In this document: piece after piece, positions 1 through 12,543 of the stretch
Layout: each line of letters starts with the position of its first letter
Position numbering within the stretch: the stretch's first letter is position 1
NCBI GenBank assembly: GCA_015680685.1
Contig: MNCI01005370.1
Location: 627,635-691,634, forward strand
Direction: 5' to 3'
Length of the DNA: 64,000 nt
Origin: Gnetum montanum
Taxonomy: Eukaryota; Streptophyta; Gnetopsida; Gnetales; Gnetaceae
Position numbers and translations under genes: made by a program
The notes under the pieces: model-generated
Databases searched by the model: none
The model's input: only the letters and a program-made list of their open reading frames with translations
Told to the model about the DNA's origin: nothing

Positions 1-60
1 CCCCCCCCCCCCCCCCCCGCCCCCTTCTTTTCCCCTTTGCAATACCTAGTGTAGAGGCAG
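1..60. repeat. C-rich low-complexity window edge
   Basis: The first ~35 bases are almost pure C with a few T and G. No gene. It may be a genuine homopolymer or an assembly edge. It lies close to where the 5' LTR/leader junction of element A should be. Confidence 0.6.
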
Positions 61-278
61 CTAGGAAGCCAGCTTGGATGAGGTTTGAAGCCAACGTTGC
101 CAATATTCTATTTCTAGTAAAGGGATAAACCTCCTTTATCCTCCACTTACTAATTATAGTAGGTATATCATTTTTTTCATTTTCATTTCCTCTAAGAGCT
201 TTTGAATTCCATTCACTAGAGTTTACTCCTAGCTTAACATTTATATCATATTCCTAAGCAATTATCAACACTATAACC
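61..278 (+). other. Element A leader before gag
   Basis: Non-coding, AT-rich stretch between the window edge and the first gag-like ATG at 279. In the related element C the corresponding leader is about 230 bases, so the 5' LTR of A should end near or before the window start. I could not identify a primer-binding site here. Confidence 0.4.
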
Positions 279-2900
279 ATGGCTCTTCAAAAATCCACCA
301 AGTTTTCCTTCACCTAGACTAGTGAAGATCATAACTAACAAGTCATGAGGGTGTATGATCCTAAAGACCCTACAATCATTGAGTGTAGGTGATCTTTGAG
401 AGTCAGAGGAAAGAGTCCTAATTTTTCAGCCATAAATGAACATCATTATAGCTTCATTTCTTCCATATATATAGATAGGCATGTTAATTCCATGAATTAA
501 AAAGGGATTTTGAGCTCATACATAGTGGTGGGAAAGAGTACATCCCTTTCCCATATGAATAAATTCCTCTTAACAATGTCTATTGTAGCATCCTAGCCCA
601 ATTGATTACCCTAGAAGAGGAAGATGACCAACCTACCTTTGGGAAACAATAGGAAGAGGAGGATGAATTTAGGGTAGAATTTGAGCCTACAAACATCCTT
701 AAAGGACTATTCCAACAAACATTTCCCAACATCATAGAACCTTTCACCAATTCTTTTGTTTTCTCCATGGGCATCTTGCCACTATCTTCCACTCCTTTGC
801 ATCCTACTATGGAAAATCCCATGCTAGTTGTATATACACATCACACTTAGTCAAGCAACAAATTATAATGCATCAATGTCATTTGCAGCATAGCCTCAAT
901 ATAAAAAATCATCAATGGTGGCTTTTACCACCAAAAATCCATTAATTACTCACATAGGATCCACCATGAGATCCCCAACAACACAAGGATCATACACCAC
1001 ATTTGTCCCATTTGTGCTTAAAATACTAGCACAAACGTCTTTTTCTTTATTTGGCCCACAAGCCACAACCATAGTGCAAACTTTTCCTTCTATCATGCAA
1101 TCCATAATGAAGCGACAAGCCCAACAATAGATGCCACAACCTTATGTACAAACCTCACAAACTATGGGGCCACCTCAAGGCTTGGATCAATCCTTTAAAA
1201 TGATCCAAGACCTAATAGAAGAGCTAAAGAGGCTTAAAACCTCTACCACACAAATCGTCAAGATTATGGACTTCTACCAGAATGATCCCATAAGTCCTAT
1301 AGTCCCACCTTTCACACTTCCTGCTAGTGTCCCCATTCCATAATTTAGCAAATATAATGGATAAGGTAACCCTAATGCTCACCTTATCATCTTTCAATTT
1401 GAATGTTTGCTTGTACAACCATGGCCTCATACCATCATGAGTATTTCCCCTATATCTTTGACTACAAAAGCACTTGATTGGTATTGCACATTACTTGGAG
1501 GATCTATATCCTCTTTAGAGGACTTAGTAACCTAGTTTGTTAGCCACTTCATGTATAACTTGAAGCTTGACATAACACTTGATCAACTCATGAAGGTCAA
1601 GCAAGGGCATTTAGAACCTATAAAAAATTCATTAAGTGGTGGAATGCACTACTAAATGAAATACTAGAGCCCATAGCTGAAGCCAACTTGCTAGCCATAT
1701 TCAAGGGAGTAGTTAATAACTTCATCAAGTCAAAACTTTACTACCTTGATTCATGGTCTCTTAGCCAAGCATTATTGCAAACTAAAAACATAGAGAATGC
1801 CGCAAACGCTAGCCATGATCTAACCTATATATCATAAACAAGCCAACACACTTGATGGGACAAGTAAAAGACCAAACAAAACAACATTGTAGTAAGTGTA
1901 ACCAAGGAAAATAAGATCATGAACCAAGGGCCAAAGGTCAACCTACCCAAGGCCCCTACCAATGATTGTAGTAACCAACCATCAACTTTCAATACCACTA
2001 CATCAACAACAAGTAGACCTTACTTTGAAAGGAAGGATAGGTCTAAATATACTACATTTCCATTAAAACCATCTAAGTTGCTACACCAACTATTAAGAGG
2101 TGGAAGTAAGCAACATAAACAAATGACCAAAGTTTCTTGAAAGAAACTTGAGCAACTATGCAAAATAGCCAAAGATTCCACTTAGGAAATGAAGGATGAT
2201 CTCTAGTTGTCTAAATACTTTAAGCTAGATTTATTTTGCCATTATCATCAACTACCTAGTCATGATATATAATTCTACCTTGCACTGAAGGATGGCTTGC
2301 AAAGGATGATAGATCAATGGAAATTGGTCTTTGATGCTTCTAACCTAGTTCGACCACAAAACTAGTCGATGCAAGTCTACAAAGACCCATTGAATGTTAA
2401 TGATAGTTCCTATGTTATTTTGGCATTTAACATTGATGAAAATCAAAGACCTACAATAGAACCATTCATGATTCAAGTACCCCTATATAACAAAGAGCTT
2501 CTTTGGCTTTCCATAGCTCAAGATCTCCCTTCAGTATGAGAGGACCATTATGAATGCCTCCAAGGGAACCATTTTTCATTAAGGTATCCTAACCCAACAC
2601 AACCCAAACAACTGTAGCCCAGTCAACTACACAATGACCTCGTGTGCTCACCAATACCACTGCCTCTTCCTTATAGCCAATAGCTAACAACCAAAAAATT
2701 TCAGCCAACCAAAGGAAGGAGCATAAGCAAAAGCTTAACAACAAGGGACATAAGTAGATGAAGGCATGAAAGGAAGTGGATCCACCAAAGCCCACTTCCA
2801 TTTCAGCTATACCTATGACCTTCTCTACCTAATCTCCTTTAATAGACAAGCCACAAGAGGATACTAAATCCCACAACCAAAAAGAGCCACAATAGCCATA
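279..2900 (+). pseudogene. gag: Element A gag (Tat-like Ty3/gypsy), decayed
   Basis: Capsid/nucleocapsid polyprotein remnant. Reading across frames gives an N-terminal segment (279-480) matching the start of gag in element C, a Pro/Gln/Thr-rich spacer (900-1340), a capsid-like core (1340-1830, with ALDWY and KSKLYYL motifs) and a knuckle-like motif near 2236 (FCHYHQLPSHD, the counterpart of FCDYH in C). The GRMEE linker that leads into protease starts near 2925. Every segment has a recognisable counterpart in order in the minus-strand gag of C (55232-52286). Many in-frame stops and shifts are present. Several stops sit where C has Gln or Trp codons, which suggests C-to-T or G-to-A decay. It is non-functional; the family assignment rests on collinearity with C and on the Tat-like pol downstream. 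Confidence 0.8.
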
Positions 2901-3890
2901 ACCTAAAGATAAAGTTCATATTTTGGGACGCATGGAGGAAGTAAAGCACAACCAGGATGACAAGCTCATAGCCAATGACAAAAACTTCCTCAATGCAATG
3001 GACCAAGTCAAGCAATCACTTAAGTAGAAAAATACTACCTTAAGCTTATATGACCTAACCATGATTTTTATCACACATCATGAGGTACTAGTAAAAATAT
3101 TGAGCTTCCTACCAATTAGTGAAGATATTCCTGCTAACAAGGAAGTCATTCATGTAGTGATGATTTCTTCATCACCAAGCGAGGAGAAATCAACATCCAT
3201 GAGATTTCATGATAGCAAAATTAAGGTTAATCCTCAAAAAAGGAAAAGTGAAGATAACCCCTTTATTCATAACCATATGCATAGGACAATTAAAAATACA
3301 TTAGGTGCATGTTGATGATGGAGCTACAACCAACATCATCCCATGCACCATTGTTGAACACTTGGCCTTAACTGAGCAAGTACAAACTACAACCACCACA
3401 ACTCTTAAGTCCTTCAATGGATCGAGAGTTTCTGTCAAGGGGTTTATCTCCCTAGATTCTATAGCTAGAGAACAATTCTTATAACTGTAAACTTCTTGAT
3501 GGTGGAAGACATACCAGGGTTCAACCTAATCCTGAGAAGACCTTAGTTGGCTTAATTACAAGTTTTCTTCTCATCCATCCACCAATAAATTCACCTTCCT
3601 TATGATGGATATAAAGTCATCATTCATGGTGACAATGTAGCTCCCCTACCTATCAACAATGTAGACATAGAACATGAGTCCAAAGTGGATCTTCAAGAAG
3701 AAGCTCCTAGCCATGAAGAGTAAAAACTTGAGACAACCAATGATGATAATGATAGCAATGGAATATGTTATAGGATGAACTACCTTTCAACATCATAAGT
3801 GAAGGGGATGGTGAATACAAGCTTGTGCAAAATAGGCCTTACTCACTCCCTAATCCTGCAAAGATTAGAAAGAATCTACATAAGTAAAGT
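2901..3890 (+). pseudogene. PR: Element A retroviral-type aspartic protease, decayed
   Basis: Protease domain following gag, probably as one gag-PR polyprotein. The linker ILGRMEE..LSLYDL (2920-3060) and the segment from MIFITHHEVLVKIL (3061) match element C. The active-site region reads HVDDGATTNIIP (about 3308-3343), in the same place as HVDDGTATN in C; D-D-G-T/A replaces the usual D-S/T-G-A. It is followed by KSFNGSRV and a GFNLILRR-type motif. A frame change at ~3315 and stops near 3482 and 3720 break it. The frame ends with a stop at about 3886 in all three family copies, well before reverse transcriptase. Confidence 0.78.
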
Positions 3891-4084
3891 TCACCTTAAC
3901 CTTCCCATGCACTGATAGCCATATAGTCTTACTTTTCATTTATAGTTTATTACATATGAAATTGTTGTTTTATGCTTTATGCCCATAGCCTAATGCATGT
4001 AGCCTAAGCTCATTTGCATTTTTATCTACCACATTTCCTTATTTTTACTTATGTTTTAAACATCAAAAAATTATCTCTTTCATG

Positions 4085-4345
4085 CCTCATCTATTAAGAA
4101 GTTAAACAAACATTAAAATCTACTAAGATGTTAAACTGGCACTTCATCTGCTAAGACATTAAACTAGCATTATGGGCCACTATGACCTTAAACTAACATT
4201 CTCATCTACTAAGATGTTAAAATAGCACTATTGTTCATTAAGACCTTAAACTAGCATTATGGCCCACCATGGCCTTAAACTAGCAACGTAGCCACAATCA
4301 CACAATACAAACTATGCCCACGATGGTCTAAAACTAGGAAACATT
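4085..4345 (+). repeat. Flanking repeat array R1 of element A
   Basis: About ten imperfect copies of a 20-25-base unit, core CCTTAAACTAGCA preceded by variants of CCACTATGA. The same core occurs at 11996-12310 and 16060-16115 in A, at 18757-19190 in B, and on the other strand at 51080-51245 and 42440-42990 in C. The array lies directly between protease and the antisense gene block. Confidence 0.8.
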
Positions 4346-4815
4346 TCTTTTATCATTATATCTCTCTTTTCTTAGCATATTATCACATCAATTAGCCATT
4401 TGATTTTATAACCAAAAACATCAATATAGCCATTTACAACATTTATCACTATAGATGCATATAGCCAAGAAATAAAACCAAATCTTCAAATTTAAAATTA
4501 AAATGTCCATGATATATAACCATAACCACAACATGTAGTAATGATGCTAAATAATAACCATCTATAACATAGTCTTGGCTAACCATAGCCATCAACATGA
4601 AAATAAAAATAAATAATCAATAAGCTAGACTAAAGGAGGTTATTTAGTAGCATCCATAAGAGGGAGTGGTGGGTCATTCCTACCCAATTTCTAGGGCTAC
4701 CAATGTCTCCTAAGGCTTGAAGTGCAACAAAATATAGCCAATTAGTAACCCATAGCCAAGATCATGACTTAAAACAAAGACTAAAGCATAGAATATATCA
4801 AACCTGTGTAGCTTC
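4346..4815. other. AT-rich spacer, no gene
   Basis: AT-rich sequence between the R1 array and the 3' end of the antisense gene. No coding similarity or structured repeat seen. Confidence 0.5.
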
Positions 4816-7800
4816 TACCTTCATTACTTCTAGGGGTAGATAGGGAAGGCCTTCCTCCAAATGATGGAGGATCTAGTGCTCCATCATGTTAACCTAGTCA
4901 ACATCCCCAATACTAACTCCAAAAATAATGTTGGATCTATCTATAGGAGTCCAAGTAGGAGGCTCATGAGTAGTAGTAGCTATAAAGGTCTCACTTACAA
5001 CTGTGGTAATATGAAGAGTAGGGAATTGCTCCACCTTGAGAGTACTTTGAAAAAGTTGATAAGAACACTTTGCTTAGATCCCCTAAATGAACAAGTCTCT
5101 CTTGTGCCACTCAACCAAATTTTCCTTAAGCCATTTTAGATAGGCCCCACGATCATCCTTATACTGATGCTTGTGGACCTTTTGTGTCTTTCCCCACTTC
5201 AAGACTGAAGCAAAATGATCCTTCCAATCATTTACCTTTTGATAGATTAGGTCCATCTACATACATTACTCCACCATCTCTTGTAGGATCACTACTTTGC
5301 CCTAAATGACATGCTAATAGCAGGCTCATGTGATCTCCTTAGTCCATAACTTCCTCAAGTTAGCCACTTGGGGTTCCACAAAGGCTTTAGGGTCATAGAT
5401 ATCTATAATTGTATCCTCTTTCCTTTGAGTCTTTTTCCTCAAGGCCACAACTTCCTCCCATAGGGATTCATTGGACCTCTCTAGCTCCCATGAAGCTTTT
5501 GTGCACAACATTGCTGAATCAGTGGCAATGCCATATAACTTCATGGGTACACTAGACACATTAGAGGGAAGTCTAGGTATGGATTCTACCTCCATGTATT
5601 TGCTATGGTTGCACTCCATGGATGGTACTACAAAAGCACAAAATGCAACCATAAGGCACAACCCTAAATTGCCAAAATGCAAACAAAGCCTACGATAAAA
5701 GCACATGAAAAAAATCCTTACTTATCTCAAGTGCAACCTAATGCAATTGATCAATGATGTCTTTAGCCATCCCATGAAGAAACTTCACTTTTCCTAGAGT
5801 CTCTACCCATGGTTTTACATGAAGCTCAGGGATGGAAGCTTGCGTTGGTGGCTTAGGAACTATTGAAAGCATAATAATCATCAATTTCTTCACTTTTCCT
5901 AGAGTCTCTACCCATGGTTTTACATGAAGCTCAGGGATGGAAGCTTGCGTTGGTGGCTTAGGAACTATTGAAAGCATAATAATCATCAAAAGGTTAGGAT
6001 GAAGACCAAAGATAACCAATGAAATATAACAAAAATAGTAAGGCAGAGGCATACTTGGCTCCTCCTCCTCTTCCTTCTTTGGGATGATGATGCGAGAGGT
6101 GCCTAATACTACCTCACCAAACAAGGCATCTAGATCATCTACACCAACATCTACAAATGCTTCAACCATAGGATTTTTTAAGGGTACCTCTTCCACATGC
6201 CTTTGTTCTACCACTACAGCATCTTAGTCTACTATAACTTAATGCTTATCTACAACCATATCACATAGAAAATTGGTTAACACATAAAACCATAAAGTAT
6301 CCATAAAAACTTAAATCATGAAATAGAAAAATTTAAATAAATCACACCTGCAATTGCCTGCTATGATGGATTAAGCTTAAACTGAAGCTTCTTTTGGGTA
6401 GGTTGATCTAATGTTGGGGGTGCCTCCTCTATAGGCCTCTTGATTTTATATTTAGCTACCCCTTTAGCCTCCATGCACTATCCCCTAGCATCCTGAACAC
6501 TAGCAAGAAATAAGAGAGGCTCATCATCATCAATGTTGTTGGGAGACTTGTACTACCTAACATTGAGATTCTTAATGGTGATGGATAATGTTTCATTTAT
6601 CCACTCTAGTGGGTTTTGGGCCTACATTGTTGGATAAATGTGCTTTATCCAAGGCCTAGAAAGTTTTCTTGGGTCTTGGGAAACCAATCATCCATTCCTA
6701 TACACCATTAGAAACTCTACAAACCTTTTTAGATAACCTACAAAAAATGAAAAGTGCATATGGATTATTGTAGAGGTGTTGAAATAGACTTCAAGGATAT
6801 CCTCTTGAATCCCAATAGCCAAAGTAGTAGCCTAATAAAATTTTATGTCCTTGATCAAGACCTTCTTAAAGGTCCACCCCTATGCTAGGCCAATTATCTT
6901 CTTTTTTTATAGTAGTTTGGGAAATGCATGAGACCTTAGAAAAGGATATGATTCCTTCGCATCAAAGCTTGTGAAGCTATCCATCAAAATTCTAGAGTGG
7001 CCCATGCTGGCACCAATCCACTCTAGAACTTTCGTGTGATGGCCCAATCCTAGTGGAAACATTTGTTCCATTAGCAGGAACACTAAACAAGTCACAAAAG
7101 AGGCCAACACTTATGTCAATATTCACCTTAACACCTTGAATGATGGTGATAAAGCAACCAACCTCCTCATCAAATGAGTGGATAACATGCAACATTTCTA
7201 TAGCAATAATGGAACGAATAGGTTCCATAAATACATTAAGAAAACCTACACACTAGATGTTTTCTTGAACATACCTAGGTGCCTATTCCTTTAGCCACTC
7301 CTATGCTGATGTCACATCACCAAACTTTACTATGAGGATATCCTCATGACATCAATGTGAAAGTCGTATTATAACATTAGCTAAGACAGAAGGTGTTGTG
7401 AAGTAATAATCAAAGGTTAGCATCCATGTGAGTAATTTCAACAACCAAGAAAAGTAATAAAGTACTTAACACCATAAAACACTAGAAGCTATATGTTCAC
7501 CTTTACTTTTCTTTTGTGGTGTGAAGTTTCTAGCTATAAGGGTTTGATCTATGCTATCGACATATACCCACTAGTTGTGCATCATCCAATCATCCTTGCA
7601 CTTATTATATACAAGGTTAAACTTGGTGGCATATTCATCAAAGTCCCCTATTAACTGGTGATACATACCAACTCTGATTTGGGGACTCTTGATGAATTTT
7701 TCTAAAGTAGTTTGAGCCACTACCAAGATTTGGTCATTAAAAATCAAGCCCTAATCGTTGACCTTGTACCTAGAAGAAGTTAAATTAATGAAGTTAGGTA

Positions 7801-8290
7801 AGGTAATCAAGCCAAAACCATAAAAAATTACAATAATCATGTTTACCCCTATAGACAATGTACAATTCTAGGTGGGTTTTGGAATAATGCGTGGGATCTA
7901 TGTGCTACCATCATAACATTGTTAGTATTATACTAACTATACTCTGGCATCATCCAGATCTCCAAAAGGTAGCATGAACCTATGATCTTTATTAGTCCCC
8001 TTGTAGTCTTATGTAGTGGCTTATCAATAATATACCTAGTAATTATGCTAGACACCTAAGGCAACAGGGTTTCCACAATGACCTTAACTACATTTGCAAA
8101 ATAGTGTGACCACAACATCACATTGAAGTTCCTAAAAAGGTAAGCAAGGAAGTCTCTTACCCCAAGTCAAAACCACAATGAAGGATTTCCAAGATGCATG
8201 TCATGTGGTGGAGTATTGATCTTAGGATGAAAAATGTAATACAAAATACCAACTAGCTCCAACATGATGAGGATAGGCCTCAAGAAGACC
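4816..8290 (-). pseudogene. Antisense FCP1-like multi-exon gene in element A, decayed
   Basis: Counterpart of the antisense gene in element C, on the opposite strand to gag-pol. From high to low coordinates: (1) 8290-7853, an FCP1/HAD-like segment with PILIMLELVGIL and NVMLWSHYF, then ALFQNPPRI, preceded by a good acceptor ending GCAG at 8291-8294; (2) 7762-7510, reading ILVVAQTTLEKF then KCKDDWMMHN, preceded by a GTACAAG acceptor; (3) ~7340-6350, carrying MLHVIHSFDEEVG, VGLFCDLFSVPANG and KLSRPWIKHIYP, followed by a CAG|GTGTGA donor; (4) 6210-4816, with an acidic patch, MAKDIIDQL, a coiled-coil-like stretch and PPTWTPIDRS. Each has a recognisable partner in C in the same order. Exon 1 was not found. 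Catalytic Asp residues are absent. Stops and shifts make it a pseudogene; the exon order and intron sites are the informative part. Confidence 0.75.
5783..5989 (-). repeat. In-frame 105-base tandem duplication inside the antisense gene of A
   Basis: Two adjacent copies with a 105-base period (5783-5887 and 5888-5989). I see no differences over about 100 bases. 105 is 35 codons, so the minus-strand reading frame stays open and the product repeats a 35-residue block (start LMIIMLSIVPKPPTQ). Identity in an otherwise decayed element implies a recent event. Confidence 0.9.
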
Positions 8291-8332
8291 CTGCATGAAA
8301 CAAAACAAAAACATTGGACCAATTAGAATTTC

Positions 8333-8770
8333 TTAACAGGTTAGGAAAGCATCCTAGTCAAAGGTGGAATTAGTTTCTATAAAAAACTCTAAGGTGTATA
8401 TCCAAATTGGCTTAAGGAATTCCACAAGAAGACATCATTACAACCTTTCAAAGCAAAAACAATACAACCTATTAGAGTTACCTAGCAAATTTAGATAAAA
8501 CGTCTAGTCAAAGATGAAATTAGCATCTATAAAAGGCTCTAAGGTATTTATCTAAATTAGTATAAGTAATTTCACAAGAAAATATTATTACAACCTTGTA
8601 TATTCTTGAATCATAAAAAATTGAAATTTCTCAATAAATTTAGAAAAACCTTCCTAAGTCAAAGGTGAAATTAGCCTTTGTAAAAAGCTCTTAGATGCTC
8701 ATCTAAATTAGCTTAAGAAATTCCATAAAAGAATTGTTACCATATTTTATAACCTTTATAGCCAAAACAT
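8333..8770. repeat. Three diverged ~160-base tandem copies
   Basis: Three copies starting near 8333, 8498 and 8655 share phrases such as AGTCAAAGGTGGAATTAG, CTCTAAGGTGTATATC and AATTCCACAAGAA. They lie just upstream of the antisense FCP1-like exons (in that gene's orientation). No coding potential. Confidence 0.7.
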
Positions 8771-8955
8771 TATCTTAGTCTAAATTATGCATAAATTTAG
8801 AAAAATCATCTAAATTATGCATAAATTTATAAAAAAGCAAGCATAAGTTTAGAAAAAGCATTTAAATTATGCAAAACATGCATAAATTTGGAAAAACATC
8901 TAAACTATGCATAAATTTTTAAAAAAAGCATGATAAACTTAGAAAAATCCATGTA
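8755..8955. repeat. AT-rich short tandem repeat
   Basis: Five to six imperfect ~30-base units built on ATCTAAATTATGCATAAATT followed by TAGAAAAA. Adjoins the preceding array. Confidence 0.75.
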
Positions 8956-10339
8956 GCCATAAAAAGAAAAATTAAACATATCAACCACTTCTATTTTGGG
9001 TAATGTACTACAACTATGAGATTTTCCTTATTCACACAACCATAGCAAAAATTTCATAAAAAATTCATTTTAAGTCTAATCAAAGTGATTCCACCTCCCT
9101 TGGAAAGCTGAAGCCAAAGCCTATGTAGCATAACTATAAAATAGCAAAAACCATGGCTGTTTTTTTATGAAAAGTTCACAAATCTTCATGTAATTACAAA
9201 AGTGGCACAAATAACCTAACTGTGCAATGTTAAGAAAACAACCACAACTTCCTCGTTTCAAAGCTAAATTAAACAAGACAAAAACCATTGAAAAACCTAA
9301 ACAAAGGGATACAAGCCCATGACCTTAAATTTTACAAATTTTAAGCCATTTAATAGAGAAAAAAATACACAACTTAACTTTCTTTTTCAAATCAAAACTT
9401 CAAAAATCTCAAAGCCTAAATTTCATATAGCCATTAAAATAGTCAAAATAGCCAAAACCATTGAAAAAAATTTAAATTTACATCAAAGTAATGGGGCAGG
9501 ATGTTGTTAAAATTTAATTTTAACAAATTCTAAGGCCTAGATCTAGGAAAAATGGCCACACCCCAAATTTTTGGGAAAAAAGCATAAAATAGCAAGGCCT
9601 ATTTTTAAAATCAAATCTACAAAAGCTAAAGTGATGAAACAACTATAGATCTGCATGGGAGAAACCAAAATAGGGAATTGGATTTTATCAAAATTCCATT
9701 TTAATCCTTCTATTGGAGTAGATTTGAAAACTTGGCCTCAACATCTAGGATGTAAAAAACTAAAGAAATCACAAAAAATAAATGCAAAAATAGGTAGAAT
9801 TGCCTATCTTGGAATAGTAATAGATGGGGCTTGGATAGAGATAAGCCTAGAAACCTCTAACAACTCCCTTTAATGCTCATAGATCCTCTAAAATGTGGTA
9901 TTTTCACTCTTCCATCCTATCTATTTGGTTGCCATGGCAGGCTCAACATTAAGGAATATGAAAATTAGGAAAAAATAAGAGTTCTACACTAGTTGCAAGG
10001 GAGATGGGAGGCTTCCACACTAAGGATTAGTTGTGGTTGTCATAAGAATATCTACCAAAGCTCTCCTCCAATGTGCTATTTCTTTAGAATGATAGTTATG
10101 ATTAACAAATTGCAAAATCTAACATATAAAACACTTCTAAAACCTAAACGAAACCCCACCTGCCAATTCAATGCACAATAACTATAAGTGCACTGAATTA
10201 GAAGGGGAAAAAGTCTAGTTCACATTAGTTTTGGATGGGAAAAAAATCTACTTTTCAAATTTTTAAAATTTTGGATTATGGGCCCCACCCTATGCCCTCA
10301 CTTTTTACAAAAACTTGAATCTATGTTGAGATTTTTACC
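8956..10339. other. Gene-free part of the element A insert
   Basis: AT-rich sequence with only short chance ORFs. No recognisable coding domain or repeat. This stretch has no counterpart in element C, where only about 400 bases separate the antisense ATG from RT. Confidence 0.5.
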
Positions 10340-11960
10340 AATTGGGACACTTCAAACATTATGGCAACATTGATTTCATACATCCATGCTAGGAATGCCA
10401 TGCCAAAAATGGAAATGTATCCATTCTTATACAAGTTCATTATCATTACAATATCTTTCTATTTTTAGTAACCTAGACTTATCTCTTTCAACCCTAGGTT
10501 TCCAACTTTGGGCAAAACATAAGTAAGGCTAGGTACCATGGATTTCCATGCTAGGGCAATAGTGCCCATTATGAAGAAGGGGACTAACACTCAATCTTGC
10601 CTTCCAACACTCATATAGTAGAAATTTGACCCCAAAGAAAGCCCCACATGATCTAAAACCCCTCTAAGCATCAAGTAGCCTTAGTAGACTTAAGGTTAAA
10701 ATTTGTATAGATCTAAGATGCATGATTTTTCCATGATGGGATCCATTTTTCCATGTTAAAGGTAGTTTCCCCAGTTTGTAAATGAAAGGGATGACTTGTT
10801 TGAGACTCCTAAACACCTCAAAATAACATCAAATGATCTTTCATGCACTCTAGGACCCTAGTAGCAGCTATTGGAGCCATTAAACTTTACAAAAATGATT
10901 ACAAATGGCCAAAAATCCATTTTCCATTATTTTTCACATTGATCTCTCTATCCCTAGCATAGAAGAAAGGGGAGAAGCCAAGAAACCACTTAGGGATGCC
11001 CCAAATTTGCTAAATTTTAACATGGATCCATAGCCCTTGACCCTAACAACTTTGAGAGGTAACATGCATAGTTGACTATGATTTGAATTCACCTAGATCT
11101 AAGATTCTTGCTTCTTCCACATTGTAGTAACATTCCTAGTGTGGAAACAAGGGGAAAGTTACTTTTCCACTTTTTAAGATAAGATAGTAATACCATAAAC
11201 CAATGATTTATGCCAGAGAAGACCAGGACCTCATAACCTCAAGAGTTAGCTTATCTAGCTTTATCCCAACCTCCAGAACTCATTCTCCCCATTCTTCCAT
11301 GCTACAGTAACTCCCCTATCATGGAAATAATGGGGGAAGACCTTAAGTACCCTTAAACATCCTTCAAACATGCCCAAAATTAGCCAAAAACTTGCAAAAT
11401 CAAAGTTTGCAGTCCTAGGGGCCCAGAAACCTAGTCAAAGTGCCCAAAATTACTCTAAATTCATCAAGTAAGTGTCCCCATATTTTTCCACTTTGAGGAT
11501 ACTATGTCCAACATGAAAGAAGTGGTAGAGCCATTTCAACACCTATTAACACTAAAAACGGCCTCAAATTGTCCTATAACAAATCTAAGAGATGCAGAAG
11601 TTCCAGATCTAGACTCTAGCTACCTGTTTGATCATGTTTGACCTTATTTTTTCTTATATTTCAGTCCCCCATGGTAAATCCTCTCTTTTCCGCATTGGCT
11701 AGCATGGAAACAAGGGGGGAAGACTTTAGAACCTACTTTTTGACCTTTATAGACCTTTAAAATGCTCAATTTTGAGGGATATGATCCTATGCTACCTTGA
11801 GAAGGTCTTGGGACCCCAATTTTGGACTTATAAGGATTCCAAAACCTAGTTTTTTGTCTCCATACTAAGGGCCCATGTTTCCATGTTGAGCCCATCATGG
11901 AAGCCTCAAAACACTTGATTTTAAAGTATAAATAGCCCAGAAATAGCCCTGATTGATGCA
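10340..11960. repeat. Diverged ~190-base satellite-like tandem array
   Basis: A motif of the form TTCCATGCTA..AGTAAC....ATGGAAA followed by GGGGGAAGAC recurs near 10375, 10540, 10735, 10925, 11118, 11297, 11490, 11681 and 11870, that is every ~165-195 bases. AGATCTAAGAT precedes several copies. Copies are strongly diverged. The array lies inside element A, between the antisense gene and RT, and is missing from B and C. Confidence 0.65.
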
Positions 11961-11989
11961 TGAGCTCAACTAATAGTGTTGTAGCCTCA

Positions 11990-12310
11990 AAACATATCTT
12001 GCTAAGGGCTAAAATTAGCAAAACCTAATGATGTTTTTACATATATTAGCCAAATTTTATCATATATAGACTATTTTTCTTGACTTTTTGACTTATTACA
12101 TAATGTTTTGGCTTTTTTCGACTTATGTTGCTTGGTGGACCTTGTTGACCTTCTATGACCTTTATACATCATTATATTTTCTTTGTTTATCTTATTATAG
12201 CTCTATTTGCCTTTTTTTGGTGTTTAAATGGCATCAGATTGTGGGGTTTAACACTTTTCCTAAGCACCATTTAACACCATATGACCATGGCCTGCTAAGG
12301 CCTTAAACTA
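11990..12310 (+). repeat. Flanking repeat R2 of element A (before RT)
   Basis: Copies of the R-family unit at 11996-12030 (AAGGGCTAAAATTAGCAAAA) and 12277-12310 (GGCCTGCTAAGGCCTTAAAC). The sequence just after the first copy matches the sequence after the equivalent copy in B at ~18830, which marks the far edge of the block missing from B. Confidence 0.65.
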
Positions 12311-12524
12311 GAAAAATTGTGACCTCAATTAATCATTTGTAGCCTTACTCCTTATATTCCCACTTGTTTGACCTTTATGTGATCTTTGTTCACCTCTATT
12401 GCACTTTTTTGAATTAACCTTATCTCATTAATGACCTTGTATGGTCTTGATTGCATTAGATTTGCATGTGTTTTATGGCATTTTAACATTATTTATTCAC
12501 ATTTACCCAAGTTCCACTTAACAT

Positions 12525-12543
12525 GCTTTTGGTTGATATGTAG
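12525..12543 (+). promoter_or_regulatory. Candidate 3' splice site before RT in element A
   Basis: A T-rich run ending GGTTGATATGTAG, immediately followed by the first conserved residues upstream of RT. Element C has TTTTGCAG and B has ATGCAAG at the same place. It would join gag-PR to RT if the intervening block is an intron. No matching donor is conserved in all three copies. Confidence 0.4.
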
